Part shown: positions 17,501 to 26,212 of the stretch, piece after piece
Layout: the number at the start of each line of letters is the position of its first letter
Position numbering within the stretch: the stretch's first letter is position 1
Assembly (NCBI RefSeq): GCF_000016185.1
Contig: NC_011420.2
Coordinates: 3,727,001-3,791,000, forward strand
From: Rhodospirillum centenum SW
Lineage (GTDB): Bacteria > Pseudomonadota > Alphaproteobacteria > Azospirillales > Azospirillaceae
Length of the DNA: 64,000 nucleotides
Reading direction: 5' to 3'
Made by a program: the position numbers and the translations under genes
The notes under the pieces: generated by a model
Seen by the model: only the letters and a program-made list of their open reading frames with translations
What the model was told of the DNA's origin: nothing
Databases searched by the model: none

Positions 17501-18319
17501 ATGACCGCCCGCTTTCGCCCGACCGTCCTGGCCGCGCTCCTGCTGGGGAGCCTGTCCGCGGCGCCGGCGCTGGCCGACCCGCCGCCCTGGGCGCCGGCCC
17601 ACGGCCACCACGACCGGGGACCCGGCCACCCGCCGCGGCACTGGCATCCGGATGACCACCACGACGGCCGCCACCGGGACCGGGACCGCGGCGACTGGCG
17701 CCACGACGATCACGGGCACCACGACCACCGGCGCCACGACTACTGGCGGTATGATCCCTGGCGCCACGACCATCGCGGCCGCTGGGACCAGGACGACCGC
17801 CGCCATGGCGGCTGGAAGCACGATCACCGTCGCCGGGACGGCAGGGTGGTCGTCCATCCCTATCCGGTCGCGCCGGTCTACGGACGGTTCTATGCGCTGC
17901 CCGTCGGGGTCGAGCGCGGCCGCTGCGACCGTGGGCTGGTGGATGCCAGTCTCGGAACCCTGCTGGGAGCGGTGGGCGGCGGACTCGCCGGGTCGCAGAT
18001 CGGCGACGGCGACGGTCAGGTGGCGGCGACCATCGGCGGCGTGCTGCTGGGGGCCGTCCTGGGCGGCGCGCTGGATGCGCCGGCGGACCGGGGCTGCTTC
18101 GTCCAGGCGATGGAGCACGCCCCCGGCGGGAGCGCCATCACCTGGCACAATCCGGACGCCGGCATCGGGTACGAGATCGTGCCGGAGGAGGGCTACGAGC
18201 GGACGTCCGGCCGCTACTGCCGCGAATATACGAGCCGTGCCTTCATCGGCAGCCGCCTGGAGGAGGTGACCGGCACCGCCTGCCGCCAGCCCGACGGCAC
18301 CTGGGAGATCATCAACTGA
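17501..18319 (+). CDS. Secreted His/Asp-rich glycine-zipper protein (17-kDa surface antigen-like)
   Basis: 272 residues. A signal peptide (MTARFRPTVLAALLLGSLSAAPALA, cleavage before DPPP) is followed by an extremely His/Asp/Arg/Trp-rich stretch (about 33-120: HGHHDRG, DDHHDGRHRDRDR, DDHGHHDHRRHDYW). Next is a glycine zipper GTLLGAVGGGLAGSQIGDGDG...GGVLLGAVLGGAL (about 150-190) as in Rick_17kDa_Anti. A C-terminal surface-antigen-type region carries YCREYTSRAFIGSRLEEVTGTACRQPDGTWEII. It is likely an envelope protein. The His-rich stretch could bind metal ions, which is inference. It is the first of three co-directional secreted-protein genes. Confidence 0.8.
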   Translation: MTARFRPTVLAALLLGSLSAAPALADPPPWAPAHGHHDRGPGHPPRHWHPDDHHDGRHRDRDRGDWRHDDHGHHDHRRHDYWRYDPWRHDHRGRWDQDDRRHGGWKHDHRRRDGRVVVHPYPVAPVYGRFYALPVGVERGRCDRGLVDASLGTLLGAVGGGLAGSQIGDGDGQVAATIGGVLLGAVLGGALDAPADRGCFVQAMEHAPGGSAITWHNPDAGIGYEIVPEEGYERTSGRYCREYTSRAFIGSRLEEVTGTACRQPDGTWEIIN

Positions 18320-18428
18320 CACCGGCCCTGCGACGACGTCCGGCCCGCCGCCGGCCGCACCGCCCTTGACGCCGGGGCCGCGCGGGCCGATCTTCGGAGA
18401 GTACGGAATCCCGCTGGAGACCGAGGCC

Positions 18429-18905
18429 ATGGCCCGCCTGCGTTCCCTTCTCGCCCTTCTGGTGCTGTCCGCCGTCGCTGCCCCGGCGCTGGCCGACGAG
18501 CCCGGCGCCGTCCGCGGTTTCGAGCCGATCCGGCGGGCGCCCCTGCCGGGCGAGCGGGTCGGCGCCGCCCTGCCGGGCAGCCTGCCGCCGCCGCTGTTCG
18601 AGAGCGGGCGGATGGGCGTGGCCGCCGATCCGCGGGACACGGGCGCCACCGACGACCGTGACGCCGCCGTCACCTTCCACGCCTACGGCTCGCCCCTGCG
18701 CTTCGGCAGTTCCACCAACCGCACCAACGATCTGCTGGGCAGCAACTGGGTTCCCTATGAGGAGGGGCTTCAGCGGCCCTACTACCCGTACCGGCTGAAC
18801 GGCGGGCTCTGGTACAATCAGGCCTGGGTGCGCTCGCTGGCCCCGACCCAGCCGGGCGACCTGCCCTCCGTGCGGGCGCCGGTGGATTTCTGGAACTTCC
18901 GATGA
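18429..18905 (+). CDS. Secreted protein of unknown function
   Basis: 158 residues starting at ATG 18429, with a clear signal peptide (MARLRSLLALLVLSAVAAPALA, cleavage before DEPG). The mature part is Pro/Gly-rich and contains FGSSTNRTNDLLGSNWVPYEEGLQRPYYPYRLNGGLWYNQAW, rich in Asn and Tyr, as seen in small periplasmic or outer-surface proteins. There are no Cys and no known domain. It overlaps the next gene by four bases (ATGA at 18902-18905), so the two are co-translated. Not recognised. Confidence 0.7.
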   Translation: MARLRSLLALLVLSAVAAPALADEPGAVRGFEPIRRAPLPGERVGAALPGSLPPPLFESGRMGVAADPRDTGATDDRDAAVTFHAYGSPLRFGSSTNRTNDLLGSNWVPYEEGLQRPYYPYRLNGGLWYNQAWVRSLAPTQPGDLPSVRAPVDFWNFR

Positions 18906-19459
18906 CCGCCGCGGCGGCCCGGGCGACCCTCTGTGCCGCCCTGGTCCTGCTGTTTGCCGGTCCGGCCTCTGCGGGCGGGACCGGCCCTGACCCCGCTGCC
19001 GGAAAACCCGCCGCTGCCGGAAAACCCGTCGTCGTGGGCAACGGCCCTGCCGCCCCTGCGGGCAGCGTCAACACCTTCCGCCGCCTCGATCCGCCGGGTG
19101 AACCGTTGCCGGAGCCGCTGCCGGTGCTGCCGGACTGTCCGCGCCAGCGCAGCACGGGCGCCAAGATCGGGCTGGGCCTGGGCACGGTCGCCGGCATCGC
19201 CGTCGGCCTGCTGGCCGCGGATGCCGGCAACGACGACCAGCAGGTCGGCGCTGCGGTGCTGGGGGCAGCCGTGGGCTCCACCCTGGGCGATCTGACCGGG
19301 CAGGCCCTGGACCCGGAGAAGGGCTGCGGCACCGCCCGGAGCAAGGCCGGACCCCGGGAGGCGATGCGCGAGGAGACGGTGGTGGACCGCCGTCCGGTCG
19401 GCAGCGACACGAGCTTCATGACCTATACCCGCGAACGGGCCGCCCGCGACGGGCACTGA
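18902..19459 (+). CDS. Secreted glycine-zipper protein
   Basis: 185 residues with a signal peptide (MTAAAARATLCAALVLLFAGPASA). Just after it is a short exact tandem repeat (PAAGKPAAAGKP, from two copies of a 15-base unit). A glycine zipper spans about residues 90-135 (GAKIGLGLGTVAGIAVGLLAADAG, then GAAVLGAAVGSTLGDLTG), resembling the zipper of 17-kDa-antigen proteins. The C-terminal tail is charged. It is coupled to the preceding gene by ATGA and convergent with pmbA. Likely in the cell envelope; function unknown. Confidence 0.7.
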   Translation: MTAAAARATLCAALVLLFAGPASAGGTGPDPAAGKPAAAGKPVVVGNGPAAPAGSVNTFRRLDPPGEPLPEPLPVLPDCPRQRSTGAKIGLGLGTVAGIAVGLLAADAGNDDQQVGAAVLGAAVGSTLGDLTGQALDPEKGCGTARSKAGPREAMREETVVDRRPVGSDTSFMTYTRERAARDGH

Positions 19460-19538
19460 CCCGGCTGCCACTGGCCCCCGGCAGCGAGTGACCCGGCGGC
19501 GACTGGCGCCGCCAGCCCCGCCGCAACCGTGGCTGGCG

Positions 19539-20894
19539 TCAGGTGCCGGCTACCGTCATCCCCTCGATCCGCACGGTCGGCGCGTCGATGCCGTGGCGCA
19601 GTTCCAGGTCGCTGGCCGGGGTCAGGTTGCGGAACATCTCCTTCAGGTTCCCGGCCACGGTCACCTCGCTGACCGGATAGGCGATGCGCCCCCCCTCGAT
19701 CCAGAAGCCGCTGGCGCCGCGGGAATAGTCGCCCGTCACCCCGTTGACGCCCTGACCCATCAGGGAGGTGATGTAGAAACCCTCCCCGATGTCCGCCATC
19801 AGCGCCTCCGGGCTCAGCGTACCGGGGCTGAGGAACAGGTTGGTCGGGGAGGGGGAGGGCGGCCCGCCGGTCCCGCGCGAGGCGTGGCCGGTGCTGGCAA
19901 GGCCGAGCTGCCGGGACGAGCGCAGATCCATGATCCAGGTGGTCAGCACGCCGTCCGCGATGATGGCGCGGCGCTGCGGCCGCAGCCCCTCCGCGTCGAA
20001 CGGCTTGGAACGCAGGCCGCGGCGCACGCCGGGATCGTCCACCACCTCGATGCCGGGGGCGAAGACCGGCTGGCCCAGCCGGTCCTTCAGGAAGCTGGTG
20101 CCACGGGCGATGGCGCTGCCGGAGATGGCGCCGGCCAGATGGCCCAGCAGCCCGCCGGCGACGCGCGGGTCGTAGACCACCGGGACCTGCCGGCTGCGGA
20201 CCTTGCGCGGGTTCAGCCGGGCGACGGCGCGTTCCCCGGCGCGGCGGCCGATCTCCTCCGGTGGGCGCAGGTCGGCGCCGTAGACGGTCGAATGGTAGTC
20301 GTAGTCGCGCTCCATGCCGGTGCCGCTGCCGGCCAGCACGGAGACGGAGAGCGAACGGCGGCTGACGGAATAGCCGCCGAAGAAGCCGTTGGAGGCGGCC
20401 AGCGCCACGGCGGAGCGCGACCAGCTTCCGTCCGCCCCGTCGGAGTTGCTGACGCCCTCCACCGCCAGGGCGGCTTCCTCCACCCGGCGGGCAGCGTCGA
20501 TCAGCTCCTCCGCGCTCGGCTCGTAGGCGTCGCACAGGTCCAGGTCGGGCCAGTCATGCGCCAGGGCGCCGGGGTCGGCCAGACCGCAGAAGGGGTCCTC
20601 CGGCACCGTCCGCGCCATGGCGACGGCCCGTTCCGCCAGTTCCCGCAGCATCGCCGGGCTGCGGTCGGTGGAGGAGACGACGGCCATCCGCCGGCCGACG
20701 AAGACGCGCAGCCCGATGTCGCCGGACTCCGACCGCTCCAGGCTCTCCGGCCGGCCCAGCCGCATGCTCAGGGAGAGCGCGGCACTGTCCACCAGCAGGG
20801 CGTCCGCGGCGTCGGCCCCGGCCGTCCGGGCCAGCCGGATCAGGTCCTCCAGGACGGAGGCGGCGTCGGGACGGGAATCGGTCGGTCCTGGCAT
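19539..20894 (-). CDS. pmbA: PmbA/TldE metalloprotease-related protein
   Basis: 451 residues from ATG 20894 (MPGPTDSRP); GAGAGGGG upstream favours this over a start at 20924. Blocks LERSESGDIGLRVFVGRRMAVVSSTD, NPRKVRSRQVPVVYDPRVAGGLLGHLAGAISG, GTSFLKDRLGQPVF and GVTGDYSRGASGFWIEGGRIAYPVSEVTVAGNL define the PmbA (TldE) subunit. It partners the TldD zinc protease in peptide maturation, such as microcin B17 and CcdA turnover, and has no HExxxH of its own. Its likely partner tldD is in this window at 30954-32390. Confidence 0.95.
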   Translation of the reverse strand: MPGPTDSRPDAASVLEDLIRLARTAGADAADALLVDSAALSLSMRLGRPESLERSESGDIGLRVFVGRRMAVVSSTDRSPAMLRELAERAVAMARTVPEDPFCGLADPGALAHDWPDLDLCDAYEPSAEELIDAARRVEEAALAVEGVSNSDGADGSWSRSAVALAASNGFFGGYSVSRRSLSVSVLAGSGTGMERDYDYHSTVYGADLRPPEEIGRRAGERAVARLNPRKVRSRQVPVVYDPRVAGGLLGHLAGAISGSAIARGTSFLKDRLGQPVFAPGIEVVDDPGVRRGLRSKPFDAEGLRPQRRAIIADGVLTTWIMDLRSSRQLGLASTGHASRGTGGPPSPSPTNLFLSPGTLSPEALMADIGEGFYITSLMGQGVNGVTGDYSRGASGFWIEGGRIAYPVSEVTVAGNLKEMFRNLTPASDLELRHGIDAPTVRIEGMTVAGT

Positions 20895-20983
20895 CGGGTG
20901 CCCCTCTCTGTCGCGGTCATCCAAGGTCTAGCAAACGGCCGGCGGCGGTAGAAGTCCTGCCGTGTCCGGCCGGTCGCCATCCG

Positions 20984-22180
20984 TCAGGGCAGATCGAACA
21001 GGTCGAGATCGACCGATGCCTCGTCCGGGTGCATCCGGTCCCGGCCCGGATTGTCGTAGGCCACCAGCAGGCGCCGGCCGCCGCCCGGCCCGGGCAGCAG
21101 CGTGAAGCCTTCGGCATGGTCGAAACCCTGGCCGTTCGGCAGGCGCAGCACATGCACCAGTTCCTGGCGGGGGATCACGTCGGCCTGCCGGGTCCGCAGG
21201 GCGCCGGGCCAGCGCCACAGATCGACCGGCCCGTCCAGGTCCATGGTCGGGCCGGCCAGCAGCAGCAGATCGTCGCCGTCCACCTTCATGTCGCGGATGC
21301 CCAGGCCGTCCAGGTCCAGGAAATGCTTGCGGTAGGGATCGTCGGCATCGGCCGCGTCCTCGCCGCCCTCCGTCTCCCCGATGGGGGCCAGCTTCAGCCG
21401 GCCCGCCTTGCCCGGCACCAGCCGCAGTTCCAGCACCACGGCCCAGCCGCGCAGCACCGGCCCGCGCAGCCCCAGGAAGACCCGCTCGCCGCCGCTGCCG
21501 GTCGCCGCGGCGATGCCCTCCACGTCGAAGCCGTTCTCCTTGGCGGGGATCTCCAGGAAGCGGGCCAGATGCTCGTCGCCCTTCAGCGCCTTGGTCAGCG
21601 GGTTGCCGCCGCCGTCCGTCATCTTCAGGCAGCCGGCCGCGAGGTGCGTGCCGTCGGCCAGCGTCACCTCGCGCCGCAGTTCGAAACCGCCGTCCGCCGC
21701 GGGCAGGCAGGGGATGCGGCCCAGCAGCCAGCGGTTGGGATCGGTCTTCACCTCCGTCAGCCGCTCCAGCGCCGCCTCGGCATCATTCTCCCCGACCTTG
21801 GGCTTCTTGCGGGCCAGGCTCATGGAGCCGGTGACCCAGAGCCACGGCGCGGCATAGGCGATCCCCTCGATGTCTGCCTCGCCCTCCGGGCCGGCCGGCA
21901 GGTCGAAGAAGTCCGCCAGCGGGAACACCGTATGGTCCCCGGCCCCGCCGCCGCCCTTCCCGAGCCCGGCCGCATCCAGGCGCAGCCGCTCGATCTGGCA
22001 GGTCTCGTCCGACGCCGTCCACAGGCAGGGACCGCTGGTGTCGAGGACGGAGAGGTTGCGGGCGAGCGCGATGTCCACCCCCTGTCCCAGCGTGCCGTGG
22101 TGGGACAGGTGCAGCGACAGGCGACCGATGGGGCGGGCAGGTTGGGGCAGGGCAGACTGTGACCGGGCGGGCTGGGGCAT
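20984..22180 (-). CDS. DUF3616 domain protein
   Basis: 398 residues from ATG 22180 (MPQPARSQSA), with GGAAAGAG upstream. Segments LSVLDTSGPCLWTASDETCQIERL, ADIEGIAYAAPWLWVTGSMSLARKK, NGFDVEGIAAATGSGGERVFLGLRGPVLRGWAVVLEL, LGIRDMKVDGDDLLLLAGPTMDLDGP and GFDHAEGFTLLPG give a repeated D(I/V)EGIA pattern typical of beta-propeller-like DUF3616 proteins. No signal peptide is seen. Function unknown. It lies about 90 bp upstream of pmbA on the same strand and may be in one transcript with it. Confidence 0.85.
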   Translation of the reverse strand: MPQPARSQSALPQPARPIGRLSLHLSHHGTLGQGVDIALARNLSVLDTSGPCLWTASDETCQIERLRLDAAGLGKGGGGAGDHTVFPLADFFDLPAGPEGEADIEGIAYAAPWLWVTGSMSLARKKPKVGENDAEAALERLTEVKTDPNRWLLGRIPCLPAADGGFELRREVTLADGTHLAAGCLKMTDGGGNPLTKALKGDEHLARFLEIPAKENGFDVEGIAAATGSGGERVFLGLRGPVLRGWAVVLELRLVPGKAGRLKLAPIGETEGGEDAADADDPYRKHFLDLDGLGIRDMKVDGDDLLLLAGPTMDLDGPVDLWRWPGALRTRQADVIPRQELVHVLRLPNGQGFDHAEGFTLLPGPGGGRRLLVAYDNPGRDRMHPDEASVDLDLFDLP

Positions 22181-22334
22181 GGGGCTCTTTCCTGGACGGT
22201 GGACGGGAGCTGGATAACGCATGGAACGGCATTGCCGGCCAGCACGCCATGGTCTGGCCCCCAGGAAAGGGCGCTATGGACAGCGCACAGCGGATAACCC
22301 ACCTTCACACAGTATCCCATCAGGGGAGCGGAAG

Positions 22335-22616
22335 ATGAACGTCTCCGTCACCGAGGCGATGGCCCGGCTGGACGATCTTGTCCGCCGTGCCCAGGCAGGG
22401 GAAGAGGTCGTGCTGACCGACGGCGACCGTGGCGCCGTGCGGTTGGTGCCCGTCCGTCCGGCGGTGGAAAAGCCCGGCGTGCCTGTGGAACCGGCCGACA
22501 GGGAAGCCCGCCTCCGGGAGATCGGCCGGCGGGGTCGCCAGAAGGCGGGGACGGGCCCGACCGGTGCCCGCAGCCAGGATTTTCTCTATGGCGAGGATGG
22601 GCTGTTCTCGTTCTAG
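22335..22616 (+). CDS. Phd/YefM-type antitoxin, orphan with altered C-terminus
   Basis: 93 residues from ATG 22335, preceded by GGGGAGCGGAAG. MNVSVTEAMARLDDLVRRAQAGEEVVLTDGDRGAVRLVPV is the Phd/VapB-type DNA-binding N-terminus. The C-terminal toxin-binding part ends SQDFLYGEDGLFSF. Relatives usually read SQDFLYGDDGLP followed by a PIN toxin gene. Here the frame stops in CTAG at 22613-22616, exactly where AT-rich foreign DNA begins. The toxin gene expected downstream is missing, replaced by a convergent HEPN-like gene. The antitoxin may still bind DNA. Confidence 0.8.
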   Translation: MNVSVTEAMARLDDLVRRAQAGEEVVLTDGDRGAVRLVPVRPAVEKPGVPVEPADREARLREIGRRGRQKAGTGPTGARSQDFLYGEDGLFSF

Positions 22617-23293
22617 AATTTTCGCTTCTTTGGGGTGAGTAGTTTTTTGTCGCCAGATCGGATGCGATTTTCTATATCCTCCCGAAAATGTATTGCGTCA
22701 TCTAGGGTGCAAATAAGGCTGTAAGATTCTGCGGGTTGATATTGAAATCCAATTTCGCAATGAAAATAGTGTTCATGCACTGTATTTACTGATTTAGATA
22801 TACTATCAAGTGCCCGCCGCATGAGTTCTCTGCTTGCGGGCTTTAGAGGCTCCGCGGATCGTTCAAGTGTCAATTCAAGGTCTCTGTGGGCGATATGGCG
22901 GTTGCGCCAATCGCGACAGAAACCTGCATGTGACACGGCTTCATCAACGGATACCTGAACCCGTTCCTGAATCGATGATTCTACTAAAGATGGCAAAGCG
23001 AGAATGGTGAGGTTGTTTTTGCCCCTCTGGTGAGGTGGGTCAGTAAGCCTGGCCACGTGAAGGGTCAGTGATTCCCAGAGTCTTTTCTGAATAATTCCAA
23101 AGAAATTCGGACATATTGAGTTTATTATATTAATTCTATCCTCGTTTGCTCCAAAAATCTCAACGTATTCTATCCATTCTTTGTAGAGCCCAGAAACCTC
23201 TTGGAATATTGCGTGGAAGAAGACCCCAAGATCATTTCCCATTGTCTCAACATAGTCGGCCTTTATCTCATCTGATGTGCGAATATGCGACAT
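22613..23293 (-). CDS. HEPN/AbiU2-like protein in AT-rich insert
   Basis: 226 residues, in DNA clearly richer in A+T than its neighbours and with different codon use, a sign of recent transfer. The all-alpha sequence carries ESLTLHVARLTDPPHQRGKNNLTILALPSL and RDWRNRHIAHRDLELTL. The Rx4-6H-type RNxxxAH motif and the following HRDLEL resemble HEPN_AbiU2 domains, found in abortive-infection and other RNase-like defence proteins. The assignment rests on motifs only. There is no recognisable antitoxin or kinase partner beside it except the truncated Phd-type antitoxin, which is convergent and overlaps by three bases. It fills the gap between that antitoxin and ubiD. Confidence 0.6.
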   Translation of the reverse strand: MSHIRTSDEIKADYVETMGNDLGVFFHAIFQEVSGLYKEWIEYVEIFGANEDRINIINSICPNFFGIIQKRLWESLTLHVARLTDPPHQRGKNNLTILALPSLVESSIQERVQVSVDEAVSHAGFCRDWRNRHIAHRDLELTLERSAEPLKPASRELMRRALDSISKSVNTVHEHYFHCEIGFQYQPAESYSLICTLDDAIHFREDIENRIRSGDKKLLTPKKRKF

Positions 23294-23305
23294 GAGGCAG
23301 CCTCC

Positions 23306-24820
23306 CTACTTCCAGATCGGCTTGCCGCTCCCGGGCAGGCCCAGCTTGCCCCAGAGGTCGGTCACCCGGTCCACCACGGTCTGGTCCATGCGCAGGACCT
23401 GGCCCCATTCGCGGTGCGTCTCGGGGGGCAGCTTGTCGGTGGCGTCCAGGCCGATCTTGCCGCCCAGGCCGCTCTCGGGGCTGGCGAAATCCAGATAGTC
23501 GATCGGCGTGCCCTCGATCACGGTGATGTCGCGGGCCGGGTCCATCTTGGTGGAGATGGCCCACATCACGTCCTTCCAGTCCCGCGCGTTCACGTCATGG
23601 TCCACGACGATGACCCACTTCGTGTACATGAACTGGCGCAGGAAGGACCACACGCCCATCATCACGCGCTTGGCGTGGCCCGGATAGGCCTTCTTCATGC
23701 TGACGACGGCGATGCGGTAGCTGCATCCCTCCGGCGGCAGCCAGAAATCCACGATCTCCGGGAACTGCTGCTGCAACAGCGGGATGAACACCTCGTTCAG
23801 CGCCTCGCCCAGCACGCTGGGCTCGTCCGGCGGGCGGCCGGTGAAGGTGGAGAGGTAGATCGGGTCGCGCCGCATGGTGATGGCGGTGACGGTGAAGACC
23901 GGGAACTTCTCCACGCTGTTGTAATAGCCGGTATGGTCGCCGTAGGGTCCCTCGTCGGCGCACTCGTCCAGGCTGACATGGCCTTCCAGCACGATCTCCG
24001 CCGTCGCCGGAACCTTCAGCGGCACCGTCCTGCAGTCCACCAGATCGACCTTGCGGCCGCGCAGCAGGCCGGCGAACTGGTATTCGGAGAGCGTGTCCGG
24101 CACCGGCGTCACGGCGGCCAGGATGGTGCCGGGATCGGCGCCCAGCACGGCCGCGGCCGGCAGCGGCTCGCGCCGGCCCGCGCCCTTCCAGCGCTGGTGG
24201 TGCTGCGCGCCGCCGCGGTGCTTCAGCCAGCGCATGATGGTCTTGTTCCGGCCCAGCACCTGCATCCGGTAGATGCCGAGGTTGAAGTTGTCCTCGCGCG
24301 CCTCGCTGGGTCCCTTGGTGACGATCAGCGGCCAGGTGATCAGCGGCGCCGGCTCGCCCGGCCAGCAGGACTGCACCGGCAGCCGGCCGAGATCCACCTC
24401 GTCGCCGGTCAGCACCACCTCCTGGCAGGGCGCGCGGCTGACGCTGCCGGGCCGCATCGCCAGCACCTGCTTGGCCAGCGGCAGCAGGTCGAACGCCTCG
24501 CGCAGGCCGCGCGGCGGCTCCGGCTGCTTCAGGAAGGCCAGCGTCTCGCCCACCTGCCGCAGCTCGTGCGGCTCCCGGTCCATGCCCCAGGCGACCCGCT
24601 CCACCGTGCCGAACAGGTTGATCAGCACGGGCATCTCGCTGCGCGTGCCGTCGGCCCGGATCGGGTTCTCGAACAGCACGGCGGGGCCGCCCTCGGCCAG
24701 CAGGCGGGTGTGGATCTCCGTCATCTCCAGCACGGTGGAGACGGGTTCCTTGACCCGGACCAGCCGGCCCGTCTGCTCAAGCTTGGCGATGAAGTCGCGG
24801 AGGGAGGAAAAAGGCATCAT
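23306..24820 (-). CDS. ubiD: UbiD family 3-octaprenyl-4-hydroxybenzoate decarboxylase
   Basis: 504 residues from ATG 24820 ([16 protein letters not shown]). UbiD blocks: [107 protein letters not shown] and [17 protein letters not shown]. The enzyme decarboxylates the prenylated 4-hydroxybenzoate intermediate of ubiquinone synthesis using prenylated FMN, which is made by UbiX (not in the window). ubiA, which makes its substrate, lies about 2.4 kb away on the same strand, with two unrelated genes between. The 3' end is only 13 bases from the AT-rich insert. Confidence 0.96.
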   Translation of the reverse strand: MMPFSSLRDFIAKLEQTGRLVRVKEPVSTVLEMTEIHTRLLAEGGPAVLFENPIRADGTRSEMPVLINLFGTVERVAWGMDREPHELRQVGETLAFLKQPEPPRGLREAFDLLPLAKQVLAMRPGSVSRAPCQEVVLTGDEVDLGRLPVQSCWPGEPAPLITWPLIVTKGPSEAREDNFNLGIYRMQVLGRNKTIMRWLKHRGGAQHHQRWKGAGRREPLPAAAVLGADPGTILAAVTPVPDTLSEYQFAGLLRGRKVDLVDCRTVPLKVPATAEIVLEGHVSLDECADEGPYGDHTGYYNSVEKFPVFTVTAITMRRDPIYLSTFTGRPPDEPSVLGEALNEVFIPLLQQQFPEIVDFWLPPEGCSYRIAVVSMKKAYPGHAKRVMMGVWSFLRQFMYTKWVIVVDHDVNARDWKDVMWAISTKMDPARDITVIEGTPIDYLDFASPESGLGGKIGLDATDKLPPETHREWGQVLRMDQTVVDRVTDLWGKLGLPGSGKPIWK

Positions 24821-24896
24821 GTCACCGGGATGGCAACCGGGCGGGGCGCCGGGGTTCGGCAAGGGTCCCCAGAAGATCGGGGAACGCGGGCGAAGG

Positions 24897-25556
24897 TCAA
24901 GCGGCGACACGCCACACGGTCGTCTCCCGCACGTCGCGGTCCTCAAGCTCCCGCGTCGTCGGGACCGCATAGGTCGCCACCGCCTCAAGCCCCTGGTCGG
25001 GCAGGTAGGAGCGGCCGGGATCGCCCAGCAGCACCGTCGTCCCGGCCGTGCTCAGGCTGCGGAACCACGCCATCGCCCGCTCCGCGAAGGGGCGCTCGTA
25101 ACAGATGTCGCCGGCCAGCAGCACGTCCACGCCGGGCAGCGGCCGACCGATCAGGTCGGCGCACCTTCCCTCCACCGCCAGCCCGTTCAGCGCAGCGTTG
25201 AGCGCCAGCGCCTCCAGGGCGAAGGGGTCGATCTCCGCCGCCGTCACGGACGCCGCCCCGGCCTTCGCCGCCGCCAGGGCGACCAGCCCCGACCCGGTGG
25301 CGAAGTCCAGCACCCGCCGGCCCCGCACCGTCTCCGGCCGGTCCAGCACATGGCGGGCCAGGGCCTGCCCGCCGGCCCAGGCGAACGCCCAGAAGGGCGG
25401 CGGCAGGCCGGTGCGCTCCAGCCACGCCTCCGTCGCCAGCCAGAGCGGCGTGATCTCCGTCGCCAGATGCAGCCGCAGCTCCGGCAGCAGCGGCGGGCTG
25501 GCGATGGCCGTGTGGGCGCGGATGAAGGCGGGGCGGTCGGCGGGCGGGATCGTCAT
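24897..25556 (-). CDS. Class I SAM-dependent methyltransferase (ETFBKMT/PrmA-like)
   Basis: 219 residues from ATG 25556 ([18 protein letters not shown]). [24 protein letters not shown] precedes motif [21 protein letters not shown]. Next come [21 protein letters not shown] (motif II) and [20 protein letters not shown] (motif IV). The [FW]WAFAW-GGQ signature is that of the small protein-lysine methyltransferases related to ETFBKMT, often annotated as nicotinamide N-methyltransferase-like. The substrate is not known here. It is 76 bp upstream of ubiD on the same strand and could share its transcript. Confidence 0.85.
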   Translation of the reverse strand: MTIPPADRPAFIRAHTAIASPPLLPELRLHLATEITPLWLATEAWLERTGLPPPFWAFAWAGGQALARHVLDRPETVRGRRVLDFATGSGLVALAAAKAGAASVTAAEIDPFALEALALNAALNGLAVEGRCADLIGRPLPGVDVLLAGDICYERPFAERAMAWFRSLSTAGTTVLLGDPGRSYLPDQGLEAVATYAVPTTRELEDRDVRETTVWRVAA

Positions 25557-25708
25557 GGCACCATCATAGGGCGCCACCGCCCGCCGGGGGAGGGGCCGGG
25601 GAGCAGACCCTCCCTTGAAGTTCATGGGACAGGAAAGGCCGGTTGTGCGAGACTCCGGACCGCGCCGTCGCGGCGTTTGCGGCGGTGCTCACCAGGAGGG
25701 AGGGACCC

Positions 25709-26152
25709 ATGACGACGACCACAGAACCGGCTGCCGGAACCGCCAATGACTCTGCGGCCGCCATGCCGCCCTTCGGCAGCTTCGTCTGGCAGGAGCTGAT
25801 GACCCCCAACCCGGCGAAGGCCCGGACCTTCTTCGGCGACCTGCTGGGCTGGAGCTTCCGCGAGGTCGATATGGGGGAGCACGGCCTCTACACGATCATC
25901 AGCCACGGCGGCAGGGACGTGGGCGGCATGATGAAGATGGACGGCTCGACGTGGGACGGCATCCCGCCGCACTGGATGACTTACGTGAACGTGGCCGACG
26001 TGGACGCGGCCTGCGCCAAGGTGACGGACCTGGGCGGCAAGGTCTGCGTGCCGCCGTTCGACGTGACCGGGGTGGGCCGCATCGCCGTCATCAACGATCC
26101 AACCGGGGCCGTCATCAGCCTTATCACCTTTGCGATGCCCGACGCCGCCTGA
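25709..26152 (+). CDS. VOC (glyoxalase/dioxygenase superfamily) protein
   Basis: 147 residues from ATG 25709, after GGAGGGAGGG. A single vicinal-oxygen-chelate domain: GSFVWQELMTPNPAKARTFFGDLLGWSFREV, GHGGRDVGGMMKMDG-type loop, PPHWMTYVNVADVDAACAKVTDLGGKVCVPPFDV and the closing VINDPTGAVISLITF. Such proteins fold as beta-alpha-beta-beta-beta modules that bind metals or small ligands. They are often annotated as PhnB- or glyoxalase-like with no defined reaction. It is transcribed alone, divergent from the methyltransferase gene and convergent with ubiA. Confidence 0.85.
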   Translation: MTTTTEPAAGTANDSAAAMPPFGSFVWQELMTPNPAKARTFFGDLLGWSFREVDMGEHGLYTIISHGGRDVGGMMKMDGSTWDGIPPHWMTYVNVADVDAACAKVTDLGGKVCVPPFDVTGVGRIAVINDPTGAVISLITFAMPDAA

Positions 26153-26171
26153 GGCGGACCGGGGGGCAGGT

Positions 26172-26189
26172 GCCGGCCGCGGGGCCGGC
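26172..26189. terminator. Hairpin between convergent VOC gene and ubiA
   Basis: GCCGGCC (26172-26178) pairs with GGCCGGC (26183-26189) around a GCGG loop, in the 60-base gap between two convergent stop codons. It could end both transcripts. No U-run is present, so the call rests on position and symmetry. A perfect palindrome GGCGGATCCGCC (26202-26213) lies beside it. Confidence 0.4.
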
Positions 26190-26212
26190 CCTGTCCGTTC
26201 TGGCGGATCCGC

